NCBI GenBank assembly: GCA_946902985.2
Contig: OX336395.1
Span: 287,179,065 to 287,243,064 of the forward strand
Source of the DNA: Meconema thalassinum
Taxonomy: Eukaryota; Arthropoda; Insecta; Orthoptera; Tettigoniidae
Reading direction: 5' to 3'
Length of the DNA: 64,000 bases
The notes beneath the pieces are model-generated. The model had not been told where the DNA came from and did no database searches. It saw only the letters and a program-made list of their open reading frames with translations. Below are positions 13,896 through 23,803 of the stretch, piece after piece. Within the stretch, counting starts at the first letter, position 1. Every line of letters starts with the position of its first letter. A program made the position numbers and the translations under genes.

Positions 13896-14338
13896 AAAGA
13901 ATATTAATAAATTTTACTGATATGCGAATGGCATTACATTTGACACTCTTATAGTCCTTTGAACATGGCGTCGAAAAATCACATAGATTCCTAACTTGGG
14001 AATGAGATATTCTCTCGCACATACTGCGAAGCAGTAGGCCCGAAACTTCGGCTAGATCGTTGAATGCTCAGGATTGGAATCAGCCGTAAATGGACAGCCA
14101 GCATATATGCGAAACATTGACAAACTGCTCTTGCAGGAAAAGAGAAGAAATGTCCACTCAAATAGTTCGTAGAAATATCGAAAATATTGTGAAAATATTA
14201 CACTCAAATCATCCATAGAAATGTAGAAAACTCAATAACTATCACACTCAGATCAATCGGAAAATATGACAAATTCAATAAATATCACACTCGCGTGCTC
14301 ATGTACTCAAACTATATTATATTCAACAGGAGAAATTA
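13896..14338. other. Unrecognised AT-rich DNA
   Basis: After the A-rich 3' end of the RT copy this stretch holds no gene or repeat I recognise. Short imperfect direct similarities, such as repeated TCACACTCA and AAATAT words at 14150-14290, are visible but have no clear period. Confidence 0.4.
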
Positions 14339-14742
14339 TTAACTTGGTAAATCAAGTATTACCTTTAGTTCTCTTCTGATTACCACGATGTGGATCCTCG
14401 TCGGCTTTGCGGCATTCTCTTTTGAGCCCCGCGGTCTCCCACGTCCATGGTATCTCAGCATCCATTCTTGAAATTCGTCTTTGCCTTCCACAAGTTCCTG
14501 AAAATCTTGACGACCGTCGCTCATCATGTTCCTCCTTGATCGACGTTCCTTTTCTCCATCTTGTCTCGTTGCATTATGTGCATCATGGTTATCCTGGAAT
14601 GTTCCATCAGCTTTTCGTTGAAATTATTTCTTACGTAAAATGTCATCATGGGTGAAATAATAACGGACCCCATTATCGATAAATATCGCATGCCAGTACA
14701 TAGCGTGGACTGGTCCTGACGCACCCATTTTTTTGAACCCAA
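14339..14742 (-). other. Two abutting short ORFs, one with an AT-hook-like motif (doubtful exon)
   Basis: On the minus strand a 72-codon frame (14742-14524) overlaps the ATG of a 62-codon frame (14527-14339) by one ATGA. The second peptide contains GRGRPRGSKEN, which matches the core of an AT-hook DNA-binding motif, and is rich in charged residues (VEGKDEFQEW). Near its end the sequence AAAG/GTAATA could be a 5' splice donor, so this might be an exon of a host gene or a decayed mobile-element tail. No homologue is recognised and no acceptor was established. Treat it as a low-confidence coding candidate. Confidence 0.2.
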
Positions 14743-14829
14743 CTGTACCTCGCCGCGCGCACCTGTCTATACCTTGCGTTCGCTTTTTTCCGATATTCCC
14801 CGGACCAACGATAGGAGATGGTCTTTTGT

Positions 14830-15140
14830 TGTGTTGAATTACTCAGGATGTTCCTCCCACCCTCTCCATTTTCTGTAGACGAGTTATTTTATAGATTTGC
14901 CCATTTTTTGCCAAACTACTGGATCATCCGCTCGTTATATTCTCCGAACCCTTAATCCTAGAGACTCGTTTGTGGTGTCACATTAACTGGCATGTTACCC
15001 TCCTTACTGTAGACCATTTATTTAGCCAAATTTTACTAAAGGACCTAACTGCATGGGATGGACCCATTATATTTATACATTATTGTACCTTGCTCTGGGA
15101 CACGTGACTCGTGCTAGACTTTCACGGGCTATTTAAATGA
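14830..15140. repeat. Left part of a degenerate ~170-bp repeat array split by a DINE-1-like element
   Basis: The phrase GGCATGTTACCCTCCTTACT at about 14990 matches GACATGTTACCCCCTTTATT at about 16786. A 'TATNTCNCGAACC' phrase occurs near 14935, 16737 and 16911, the last two 174 bp apart. The DINE-1-like element at 15141-16673 lies between the two halves. Unit boundaries are approximate. Confidence 0.45.
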
Positions 15141-15204
15141 TTTTTAGCCTATTTTCAATTTTGAAAAAATAGGCTTATGAGATCACCTTTTGTCCGTGTG
15201 TGTG

Positions 15205-15246
<42 letters not shown>

Positions 15247-16673
15247 AGGTGTGTGTGTGTCCCCCCCTAATAAAATCTAAACGGCTGGAGCGATTTCAGT
15301 GAAACTCGGTAAGTTCATACCACTATTCCCGGCGACCTCGACCATGCCCATCGAATTTTGTTACGTCTCACCAATCCAACATGGCGGCTGTGCGAAATAT
15401 TTCACTAGCATTCAGTATCTCCGAAACTGTTACCGATATCGCCCTGAAATTGTGTACGGTGATAAAGGGTACTACTAGAAGTTCACCTATGAGACTTTCA
15501 AAAACCTGGTTACTACATAACCAACATGGCGGCCAAGCGAAGTGGAGACTTTTAAATAGACTTTTCTCGCGATTTAACTATTCAAACGTAATGAAACTTG
15601 GTACAGCAAATATTTATACACATTGCAATGCACTGGAGTCTAATTTAGTTCAATTGTTTTCATAACCTCAAAATGGCGGCTGTCCGAAATATTTCACTGA
15701 CATTCTACATCCCCGAAACTATTACAGATATCACCCTGCAATTTTGTACGGTGATAAAGGGTACTGATACAAGTTTACCTTTGTATAATTCATAAACCTG
15801 TAAAGTACAAAACGAACATGGCGACCAAGCGAATTTGAAATATTTTAATAGACTTTTCTCGTGAGTTAACTCTCTGAGCGCAGTGAAATGTGGTACAGTA
15901 AATGATTTTGCAGATTGTAATGTACTGCCATCTAATTTAATTCAATTGTTTACATAACCTCAAGATGGCGGCTGTGCGAAATTTTAAAATTAAGTTTTTA
16001 TATCTTGTGTCGTAATCATGCGATCGAAGTGAAAGTTTGAATAATGAACCTAGGCAATAAGTGTCCTTGAATGGTACATAACTCTATGGCCTATACATAT
16101 AACAATCCTAAATGGCAAGCTTCCGTAATATTTAGACGGTTCTCAATATCTATGAATCTTTTACAGCAACCAAACTGAAATTTTTATGTTCATAGAGACT
16201 ATGAACATATGTTCACCTATAGGACTTTCAGTAACCTGGTGAGCACGAATCCAACATGGCGGCGACGCGAAGTATAAATATTTAAATGGACGTTTCTCGC
16301 GAATTAACTATCCGAGTGCCGTGAAACGTTGCACGTTAAATGCTTACACAAATGTTGATCCACTGGCGTCTAATTTATTTCAATGGTTTGCATAATCACA
16401 AGATGGCTGCTGTGCGTAATTTTTAAATCTCGTTTTTACTTCTTGTGTTCTAATCATGCGATTGAAGTTTGAATACCACACGTACACAATAATATTAATA
16501 TAATAGTACAAAAATAAAAATCCAACCTGGCGACCATCTGAAATATTTAGACGGTTCTCAATATCTACGAATCTGTTACAGCAATTAAACTGAAATTTTG
16601 TATGTTTATAGAGGCAATTAACATGAGCAGGATATATGAAAATAGGCTGTACAGTTCTTCACGGAACTACTTG
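15141..16673 (+). mobile_element. DINE-1/Helentron-like non-autonomous element, copy A
   Basis: The 5' end has a palindrome (TAGCCTATTTTCA, short loop, TGAAAAAATAGGCTTA) followed by a GT microsatellite at 15198-15260. The 3' end has AAATAGGCT, complementary to the 5' end, then a hairpin AGTTC-ttcacg-GAACT (16653-16668) and a terminal ACTTG. No direct repeat flanks it and it has no coding capacity. These traits (subterminal inverted repeat, microsatellite, 3' stem-loop) are those of DINE-1/HINE elements moved by Helentron-type rolling-circle transposons. The interior is a ladder of units whose shared ATGG motif sits at 15381, 15526, 15673, 15818, 15965, 16112, 16256 and 16403, 144-147 bp apart. 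Confidence 0.65.
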
Positions 16674-17000
16674 TTTATGGATTATTTACTCTTGATTTAA
16701 CTAAAGGACCCAAAACGAGTAGGTCGTCTGTCCATTATATCTCGCGAACCTGAAAACATACAAACTTGTACGAGGTGTTGAATGAATTGACATGTTACCC
16801 CCTTTATTGCAGACCACTTATTTTCTACAAATTTGCACGAAGGGCTTAACAACACGAGAAGACACTTTTTTTATTTGTACCTGGGATGGACCTTACTCTT
16901 TGGTTTCTTACCAATATCTCGCGAACATATGATCGGAGGAAGTCGTATCAGGTGTTTTATTAAATGGCATGACAGCACTTTTCCCCAAATTCAGTTATAG
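16674..17000. repeat. Right part of the degenerate ~170-bp repeat array
   Basis: Continues the array interrupted by copy A. ATATCTCGCGAAC phrases lie at about 16737 and 16911, 174 bp apart, and the ATGTTACCCC / AGACCACTTATTTT block matches 14990-15020. Similar wording (AATATCTCGCGAACC, CTTGTATGAGG) occurs at 33225-33265 in the arm of the 13-kb element, so the two may be distantly related. Confidence 0.4.
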
Positions 17001-17835
17001 AACCTGAATCGATTTAGTCATTATTATTTTTTGGCATTAATTAATATTATTATTTGATTAAGCTGTGGAGGTAGGTTTTTCCTTACTGAGCCGGTTGAGG
17101 GGAGGAAGGGGGGAGAGAGAGAAGGTGTGTATTTCAGGATGGACAGCTGTGGCTAAGTATTAAATAATTTAAGTGGTTTGCGCCAGCAAGTAGGTTACAA
17201 TTACATTTTATTTTTACCAAACTATATATTGTGTTTAACTCAAGAAAGTGGTCTAGAAATAGTTTAATAAGGTCACTGTTTTGAGTTAGGTCTGTTTTCT
17301 TACAGCAGTAGCTGGAAATGTCCAGCCTTGCCCGTCCTTGCGATAAGAATTTGCTGACCAGACATGAGTTAGCTGTGAGGTAACACTTGGCAACTATGCT
17401 TGATTTTAACCAGTTTGTAGAGTTCTACAGAGCGGCTTGCCATTTTGTTTTCTGTACAACAGATGCTTAGGCCTACATAGAATCCGGTTGACCATGCTGG
17501 TTCTTGACATTGATTAAAATATCCTCCAGAATGTAACCTAAGGGATTTAGTATTTATTTATTTATTTATTTATTTATTTACAGTATTTATTTACTTCTCC
17601 AAAAGTCGAAAGTAGGCTAAAACTTAACATAGATTATTAACAAAGTTGAGAATTGTTAACACTTACTTGTGTCAGGATTCTCTTTCGTTGACCTCTCTTG
17701 GTTAACTCTTGTTTTTGTTTTGTTTGTTTGTTTTTTGTTTGCAAAACGGACGGTATTGGAATTATAAGAAAACATTTGGTCCCTACCCATTAGATGTAGA
17801 TATAATTACATGTTTGTTTGCAAAGAGTTACCGTT
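17001..17835. other. Unrecognised DNA with a TTTA microsatellite
   Basis: No gene was supported. A (TTTA)n microsatellite occupies about 17542-17581. Around 17080-17130 there is a purine-rich GGGGAGGAAGGGGGG stretch. Confidence 0.5.
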
Positions 17836-18070
17836 ATGCCAGGGGGTAGTAGCTTAGTGGTCGAGTGTTTGCTTTGCAAGTGAAAGGCCTCGAGTTTAAG
17901 CCGAGATTGCTCTAACTTTATTTGCCCTACTTGTATTATGTTTAAATCCCACCTTATCTAGACAAGGATTGGATTTGCGTGGTTTCCCACTTCAGGCAAA
18001 TGCCGGTATGGTTCCTAACCTCAGGCCACTGTCGCGTGTTTCCCAAACCTCACCTAAATTACAAATACGC
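17836..18070 (+). repeat. tRNA-derived SINE (Ala-TGC-like head plus conserved body)
   Basis: The head at about 17845-17915 reads like a decayed tRNA: an A-box region TAGCTTAGTGGTCGAG, a CTTTGCAAG anticodon loop (TGC, alanine-like) and a B-box-like GAGTTTAAGCC in place of GGTTCRAYYCC. It is followed by a body with GTGGTTTCCCACTTCAGGCA and AAATGCCGGTATGGTTCCTAA, which resembles a SINE body I know from insect genomes. The B-box mutations and lack of a clear tail or target duplication indicate an old copy; the 3' limit is uncertain. A tRNA gene is unlikely because the T-arm does not pair properly. Confidence 0.6.
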
Positions 18071-19540
18071 ATGCTACTATATATACTACAGTAACACAGG
18101 TTAGCATAAACAAAACTGATTTTAACATATTTAATCCCACTTACTTGAGTATGCTCTTTTCTATTATTTTTCCTATCGATCATTTTTGATAAGAGCACAA
18201 CAAGCGAAATAAATAGTTAACAAAGTTCACGAGGCGCATCTCAAGTTGCTGCCATAAGTGAAGATGAAGTACAAGAATATGGAGAAAGTAGCTAACTTCG
18301 ACAATAATTGAGAGTAGGGCCTACACTCTTCAGGATTAAATAATGCTAAATTGTTGGACTCAGACCAAGTTTAAACTCAAGTATAATGTACATAAACTTG
18401 TAATTATTGCATAGACTAGATTAAATGGGCAAGTATATCACATATTAGAGTGCCCCAACAACACTATTAGAAAAGACTATTGTTACGATAGAAAATCTGG
18501 GTTGCTCCTAACAACTTGGACACGGCAGTACTTGCTGAGAAATTTGAACTTCCATTACAACATGGGTGAAAGTATTTTGCAAAAGAGCCTTGGCAGCCAA
18601 AGAATAATGAAATTGAGCTTACACGGCGCAAGAATGATACAGGGGCTAGACGGCACGAGCTTGCAAGCTTTGTAAAATAACAATAGATTTGAAGCGTTTT
18701 AGCTTTCAGAAAGTTCCAGGAGATTACAATACCACTGGAAATACGCCGAATGACCTATAAGTGATAAATTCAAATATGGGAGGACATCACTCGGATGCAA
18801 CTTCAGAAATATAAATTAAAAAAAATACAAAGCAGTTTACTTAAATGATGTAGTTGATTGTTAGTGGGGTTCAAAAGGGGAAATTAGGGATCATTTACTG
18901 TCTGTTCATGCATGCATTTATGTATGCGCAACACTGTTACTTGCAAACCAGATTATTTTCTGGCACGAAGCACTTAATCGATTGTGGGTAGAACTGCTCC
19001 ATTAAAAAAATCACTGATTAACGAGGTGAATTATTTCCGTGTTGAAAATGTGCATGGTTTCCGAATAGTTGCATTTTTCAACATTGAAGAAAATGCTTGA
19101 GGTTGAATATCTAGGCCATGTGCAGAGTTAACCTATTAATAGGAGTTAAGTGAATTTCACAAAATGCCAATCACAGACATTGAATCTGACGATTACACTG
19201 GAAGAACTTTCGAGAAGAATTTGCCTAGTTTAAATGGAGTACAGATTTAATCCCGCGATTTGCCCAATTATTGGCATTTGACAGATTAAAGTTGAAAATT
19301 CCCACGATGTCCAGTTTTAAATTTGACAAAGTAGAGATGATAAAATTGAATCCCTCATTGCGCCCGACCAATAGTTATAATTTCAGATTTATCATGAACA
19401 TGGCGATTTTTTTTTGTCAAACATCACGAAATGATACTTTGTCATCTAAAAATGAGATCTAGCAGGTTAATTAAAATTTCAATAGCTGAGAATATTTGCA
19501 GGTATTAAAATAGCTCCATAGCTAAGTTAAAATAATGAGA
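18071..19540. other. Unrecognised DNA
   Basis: No coding sequence, RNA gene or repeat family was recognised. The open frames at 17992-18198 and 19271-19462 are short, AT-rich and without recognisable motifs. Confidence 0.45.
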
Positions 19541-19950
19541 GACCTATCTTTGTATTGCGGCAGGCGTTGTAGTCCGTGCCGCTTTCATGACCGTCATGAA
19601 ATGTCGGGCGTGGCTACTGACCCTTGGAGGGTGGTCTGGTAGTTTTGCTGGCAGCACTAAGACGACTGACAAGCTCGTAGAGCTCCGGAGTGGCGAGCAA
19701 GCAGGGAGGGGTACGGAGGAGAAAGGAGCTGACGTAACACGTTCCAACAGGTACACAATACAAATAATTAAAATTCTCAAATTTCTTTCTTGACGCCAAG
19801 TCCAAAGAACGTAGGAGAGTGTAGGCTGCCACCTGTTTGGAATGAGTTGAATTAATAAGCAGTAGCTGCTGACAATGATTTCCCACGTCAGCCGCACGGG
19901 ACGAGAGAGACAGAAAGGCGCCGCAAGGTGGCGCATCAAGAAGAAGCTTG
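19541..19950. other. GC-richer island of unknown function
   Basis: This stretch is visibly richer in G, C and CpG than its neighbours and carries overlapping open frames on both strands (19544-19939 minus, 131 codons; 19587-19793 plus). No protein family is recognised and both strands cannot be coding. It could be a promoter or 5' exon of a host gene, or a decayed repeat. A CTCF-like motif lies at its right edge. Confidence 0.3.
19919..19934 (+). promoter_or_regulatory. CTCF-core-like motif
   Basis: The sequence CGCCGCAAGGTGGCGC fits the CTCF core pattern CCGCNNGGNGGCGC and includes AGGTGGCGC, close to the Drosophila CTCF core. It is a single motif match, which can occur by chance, so binding is only a suggestion. 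Confidence 0.25.
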
Positions 19951-20267
19951 AGGTTTATGTTAAACAGGGGGAAAGACGTCTCGTTCTCTGTAACATACTA
20001 ATACAAGAAATAAGCAAGGGTACAATAGCAGACCAAAATCACACTACAATCTCGGTGGTTTTCACAAAATGAAAGGAGAAGAAAGACAGAAACGTTAAAG
20101 AAAACCCAGCATGGGTGCGAAAAACGTTATATTCCAGGCGTATAGCACACTGTTCAAAGTTTCTAAATAGAAGTAAAGTCAAGTTAGATGAAGGCGACTT
20201 TTCTTAAACAAAATCATAGGAATAAGGAGAGCTGTAATAAGAATTATAATGATCTTAGAAGAGAGAA
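19951..20267. other. Unrecognised DNA
   Basis: Nothing recognisable between the GC-richer segment and the reverse-strand DINE-1-like element. A short plus-strand open frame ending at 20072 has no family features. Confidence 0.4.
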
Positions 20268-21707
20268 CAAGAAGTTCTGTGACGAACTAATGAGCCTACT
20301 TTTCATGCCAATAATTATTCTACAGTATATGAACTTATCTAGAATAATGACGAAATTAAGTTGGTAAAATCGAAATGTCTAATTAGTTCGAAATATTCCT
20401 GGTATAATGTAGCCTAATAGAGCACTACAGTTGGCAGCCCTGGTGACTGAATATATTCTTAGTTCCATTTCTTAAGTTACAGAATACAAAATTTGGTTGA
20501 AGTCCAATGGACGTTACCTGCAGTTAGACATTGGCTCTATCAGCTCGCGTAAAAGCATGTTGGCAACAATGTCATGCGTGTGCTGGTTAGAAATAATCGG
20601 AAATATTATGATATCTTGTTGTGCCAATTTTGGATGAAATCCACTTGTTAGTTTAGAAGTTACATGCATTTTAAAATTGGACCTATCAGCAAGCATAGAA
20701 TCATGTTGGCAGCACTGACTTATATTAATTACTCCAAATTAATTTAGAGTGTTAGATGCTATACGTGTGCAAAGTATAGAGCTGTTGGCTTGCATACTTT
20801 CTGATATATTGATATTAGGGTAAAAAATAGAGACAGCATTTATTAACAGTTGGCAGCCCTGATTGCTCTTAAGAATACTTATAGTCATATCTGTTATGTA
20901 ACACATAGCACATACGAAATTTGGTTGAAATCCAACTGATAGTATAGAAGTTACATGTAATTAAAAATTGGTCCTATCAGCAGGCTTAGAATCATGTTGG
21001 TAGAACTGAAGTATATAAGTTACTCCAAATTAATCTAAAATGTCAGGTACTATACGTGTGCATAGTTTAAATCTGTCAGGGGCCAATAACCTCGATGTTA
21101 GGCCCCTTAAAACAACAATTATCATCATCATCATCTGTCGGCTTGCATACTTTCAGATATATTGGTATTTGGATGAAGAAAATAGAGAGAGCAATTATTA
21201 ACAGTTGGCAGCCCTGGTGGCTCTTAAGACTACACTCAGTCATATCTGTTTATGTACACATATTACATACAAAATTTGGTTGAAATCCAATTAATAGTGT
21301 AGAAGTTATATGCATTGAAACATTGGACTTATCAGAAGGCTTTAAATTATTTTGGCAACACTGTCATGTATGGCCTCCTGGAAATTAAACTGAAATAGTA
21401 TTATCTACATGAGTGCCAATTTTGGAATAGCTCCCTTGCATACCTTCCATAATATCCAACATGGAGCTCAAATTTCTAGTGCGTTTTTTCGGCAGTTGGT
21501 AGCACTGACATCATTTTCAAATATGGGCTTGAGATATTCCGGTATACATCTTTACTCATACTAAATTTGGTTTCGATTGCTGCAGCCGTTTAGGAGTTAT
21601 TACGGGAGGACACACACACAGACAGACAGACTCACATTTTCCCGGGTCGATCTCATAAGTCTACATTTTCCTCATTTTTTTGAAAAATATGAAAAGTAGG
21701 CTAATAA
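20268..21707 (-). mobile_element. DINE-1/Helentron-like non-autonomous element, copy E (divergent subfamily)
   Basis: Reading the minus strand from 21707, the 5' end has TTAGCCTACTTTTCA with a nearby palindromic partner, then a GTCT/GT microsatellite (21610-21640). The 3' end has GAAAAGTAGGCTCA, a hairpin AGTTC-gtcacag-GAACT (20273-20288) and terminal CTTG at 20268. The internal motif here is TTGG(C/T)A(G/A)C rather than ATGGCGG. It recurs at 20431, 20560, 20706, 20850, 20997, 21205, 21352 and 21496, with spacings of 129, 146, 144, 147, 208, 147 and 144 bp; the 208 is explained by a 55-bp insertion plus its 7-bp target duplication. It therefore shares the end structure and unit length of the other copies but little internal sequence. 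Confidence 0.6.
21078..21132 (+). mobile_element. 55-bp retroposed 3'-end fragment with ATC tail
   Basis: A short insertion beginning AGGGGCCAATAACCTCG and ending in a run of ATC repeats. It is flanked by ATCTGTC at 21071-21077 and 21133-21139, a perfect 7-bp target duplication. It interrupts one internal unit of copy E and restores the 146-bp spacing when removed. The sequence resembles the 3' end of an insect retroposon with a simple-repeat tail, so it is read as an extremely 5'-truncated copy. Confidence 0.7.
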
Positions 21708-23740
21708 AAAATAAGAAGAAAACTTTTGTGGAATAATTAATCTTAAAGAGTTGGTGATAATGCAGATTGTAGTAAATTGTTTGACAGTTTGAAAATTATT
21801 ATTGGCATAAAATCCAGGGATGGTAGATTGTCTGCAACCATAGTTATTAGATTCGATGGACATGAAAGTGAGGCTGGGTTTAGAATCATGTAAAGTAAGG
21901 CTGAGTTTTATCACCAGTTATTTTTAATATATACATTTAGCAAGTAACGAATGAAACGAGACTGAAAGTTATAGTAGAATTTGAGGATCAAGGTAAAGTA
22001 ATTTCGACTCAGTGACTTACTGGCGACTTTGCCATCTTAACCTATTCACCAGAGGATTTGAATGAGTTAGTAAACATTGTGTTTTAGATGCTGAGGAAAG
22101 TATTCATCTTTTATGTAGAACGGAATAAATGGAATTCAGCAGGAAGATATAAAAACTAATGGTAAAGGTTGGCTGTTGAAACGCTAGGACGTTGATGTTT
22201 CCAACTTGGGCACAATACGCACAAAGGAAATGAGATATAAAGTTTGGGTTGACAGCTGTTGACATGAAATATAGATCTAGGTAATAACAAGTCATTCTCG
22301 AAGTCTTTGTCTGGAGCGTGGCGCTAATTGGATAGTAAACTTGGACTGTATGTGCTGTAGCAAAGAGGAAAATAGAAGTATTTGAATATGGTGTAGGAGA
22401 ATAGTGAAGAATGAAATGGTAGGTAAAGTACCAGATAAAGTTTATTAGGACTAGTAAGGGAGGAAAGATGAAGACAATATATAGCTTTGTATGGCGCATA
22501 TTGAGGTAACAGTAATAGCAATCTTAAATTTGTTATGGAAGGATAGGTCAAGGACAAGAACTCCAAGCGATAACGAATGTTAGAATATTGCTTCGGATGC
22601 CGGTTGCGGTAGTTATGTGGATATGGAATGATTAGCTCTTGAATGGGCTCCATGAAGGGTGGCGTTAATGCTGTCTTTAGGCTGATGGTTCAAAAAAATC
22701 AATGTATTTCTCTCACTCAGCATATACACCGCCTATGTTAAAACTCACCTCAACGTGGCGCGAGCATGTACGAATTATACTTAAACAAGCTGATCGGTTT
22801 GTACATGAAATGAAATCTCTTACACAATTCCACCACTTTCAAAATGTAGTGCCAGGTTTGACAAACATCTGATAAACTTGGCCCGATATTTTGAACTTGG
22901 AACGTTACACATCGATAATATAGTTTTGAATAACAGTGTAAAAATTGTGAATTTGTTGAAATCTAAATACAGGTCGAAATATTGTGAAATTAATTCGAGG
23001 AAGTGGGTTAAAGTATAGTTAATGTTTCCAGGTTCCAAGCCCATAAAGTTTAAAAAGAAACCTCAAATATTGACGCTGCTGAGAACAGCAGAATAAAGTC
23101 TCATGTGCTTTGGCTCATGGCTCATGAACTATTTGACCTACTCACGCGGACTTTGAATTAATGAAAACGTTGAACCTTCTTCTTCACCTTGTAACTGGTT
23201 GTCCTTTGAGGCTGCTATTTTCCTAAAATTGGCTACGATGGTGAAAATACTCTTGCAAAACATTTCACTGGGTTATTTCCAGCCAACTCTGATTTTTAGT
23301 TTTAAAGCAATACCAATTTGTTGATGAGGGTATATTAATCATACCGGAGTAAACACCTCACTGAATAGTCTACAAATGCCAATGATATGCCAGTTTGAGT
23401 GTTAAGAATGCACGTTGCATTGAGAACAGCCCATAACCACAAGAAAATTGCAATATTCCTAATTCTCATAGCTCCATAACGTAATGTTTCCGCTTCCCAC
23501 AATGCAGTTGAAACGCCCGTGGCTAGTTGATGCGATTGAGGCGGCCGTCCGTTAAGCGAAAACATGCACATTTCAGAGCCATCACAACAGCAGAAAAGAA
23601 AATGAGCCTAATCCTTGCCCTACGACTAAAAACGTATTCGAATCGGTAAGAACGTTTTCGATAAAGAAAGTATAGGTCCAACGCAAAAGCTCTCACTATC
23701 TATCTTTGTGAGGTATTCCGCACTACTTGCAACGTGTAAA
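21708..23740. other. Unrecognised DNA
   Basis: About 2 kb without a supportable gene. Minus-strand open frames at 22104-22499 and 22324-22653 overlap each other in different frames and show only AT-rich low-complexity peptides. No repeat family is recognised. Confidence 0.45.
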
Positions 23741-23800
23741 GTCTCCATGGCTGAAATGGTAACTCGTCGGAAGAATCGGGGTTCGAAGCTTCTTGGGTTG
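23741..23800 (+). repeat. Possible tRNA-like SINE remnant
   Basis: TGGCTGAAATGGTAACTCG resembles an A box and GGGGTTCGAAGCTTC resembles a B box about 20 bases later. The short spacing does not allow a full tRNA. It sits immediately before the 5' end of copy B. Weak evidence. Confidence 0.25.
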
Positions 23801-23803
23801 CAA

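Noticed and set aside
15141..16673. Terminal-inverted-repeat DNA transposon
   Set aside because: The inverted repeats are subterminal, the 3' end has a separate hairpin with a short unpaired tail, and no target duplication is visible, which fits Helentron-type elements better.
17845..17915. Functional tRNA-Ala gene
   Set aside because: The T-arm and B box are mutated and a SINE body follows directly, so it is read as a SINE head.
22104..22653. Two overlapping minus-strand ORFs of 131 and 109 codons
   Set aside because: AT-rich peptides in different frames with no motif; they cannot both be coding and neither is recognised.
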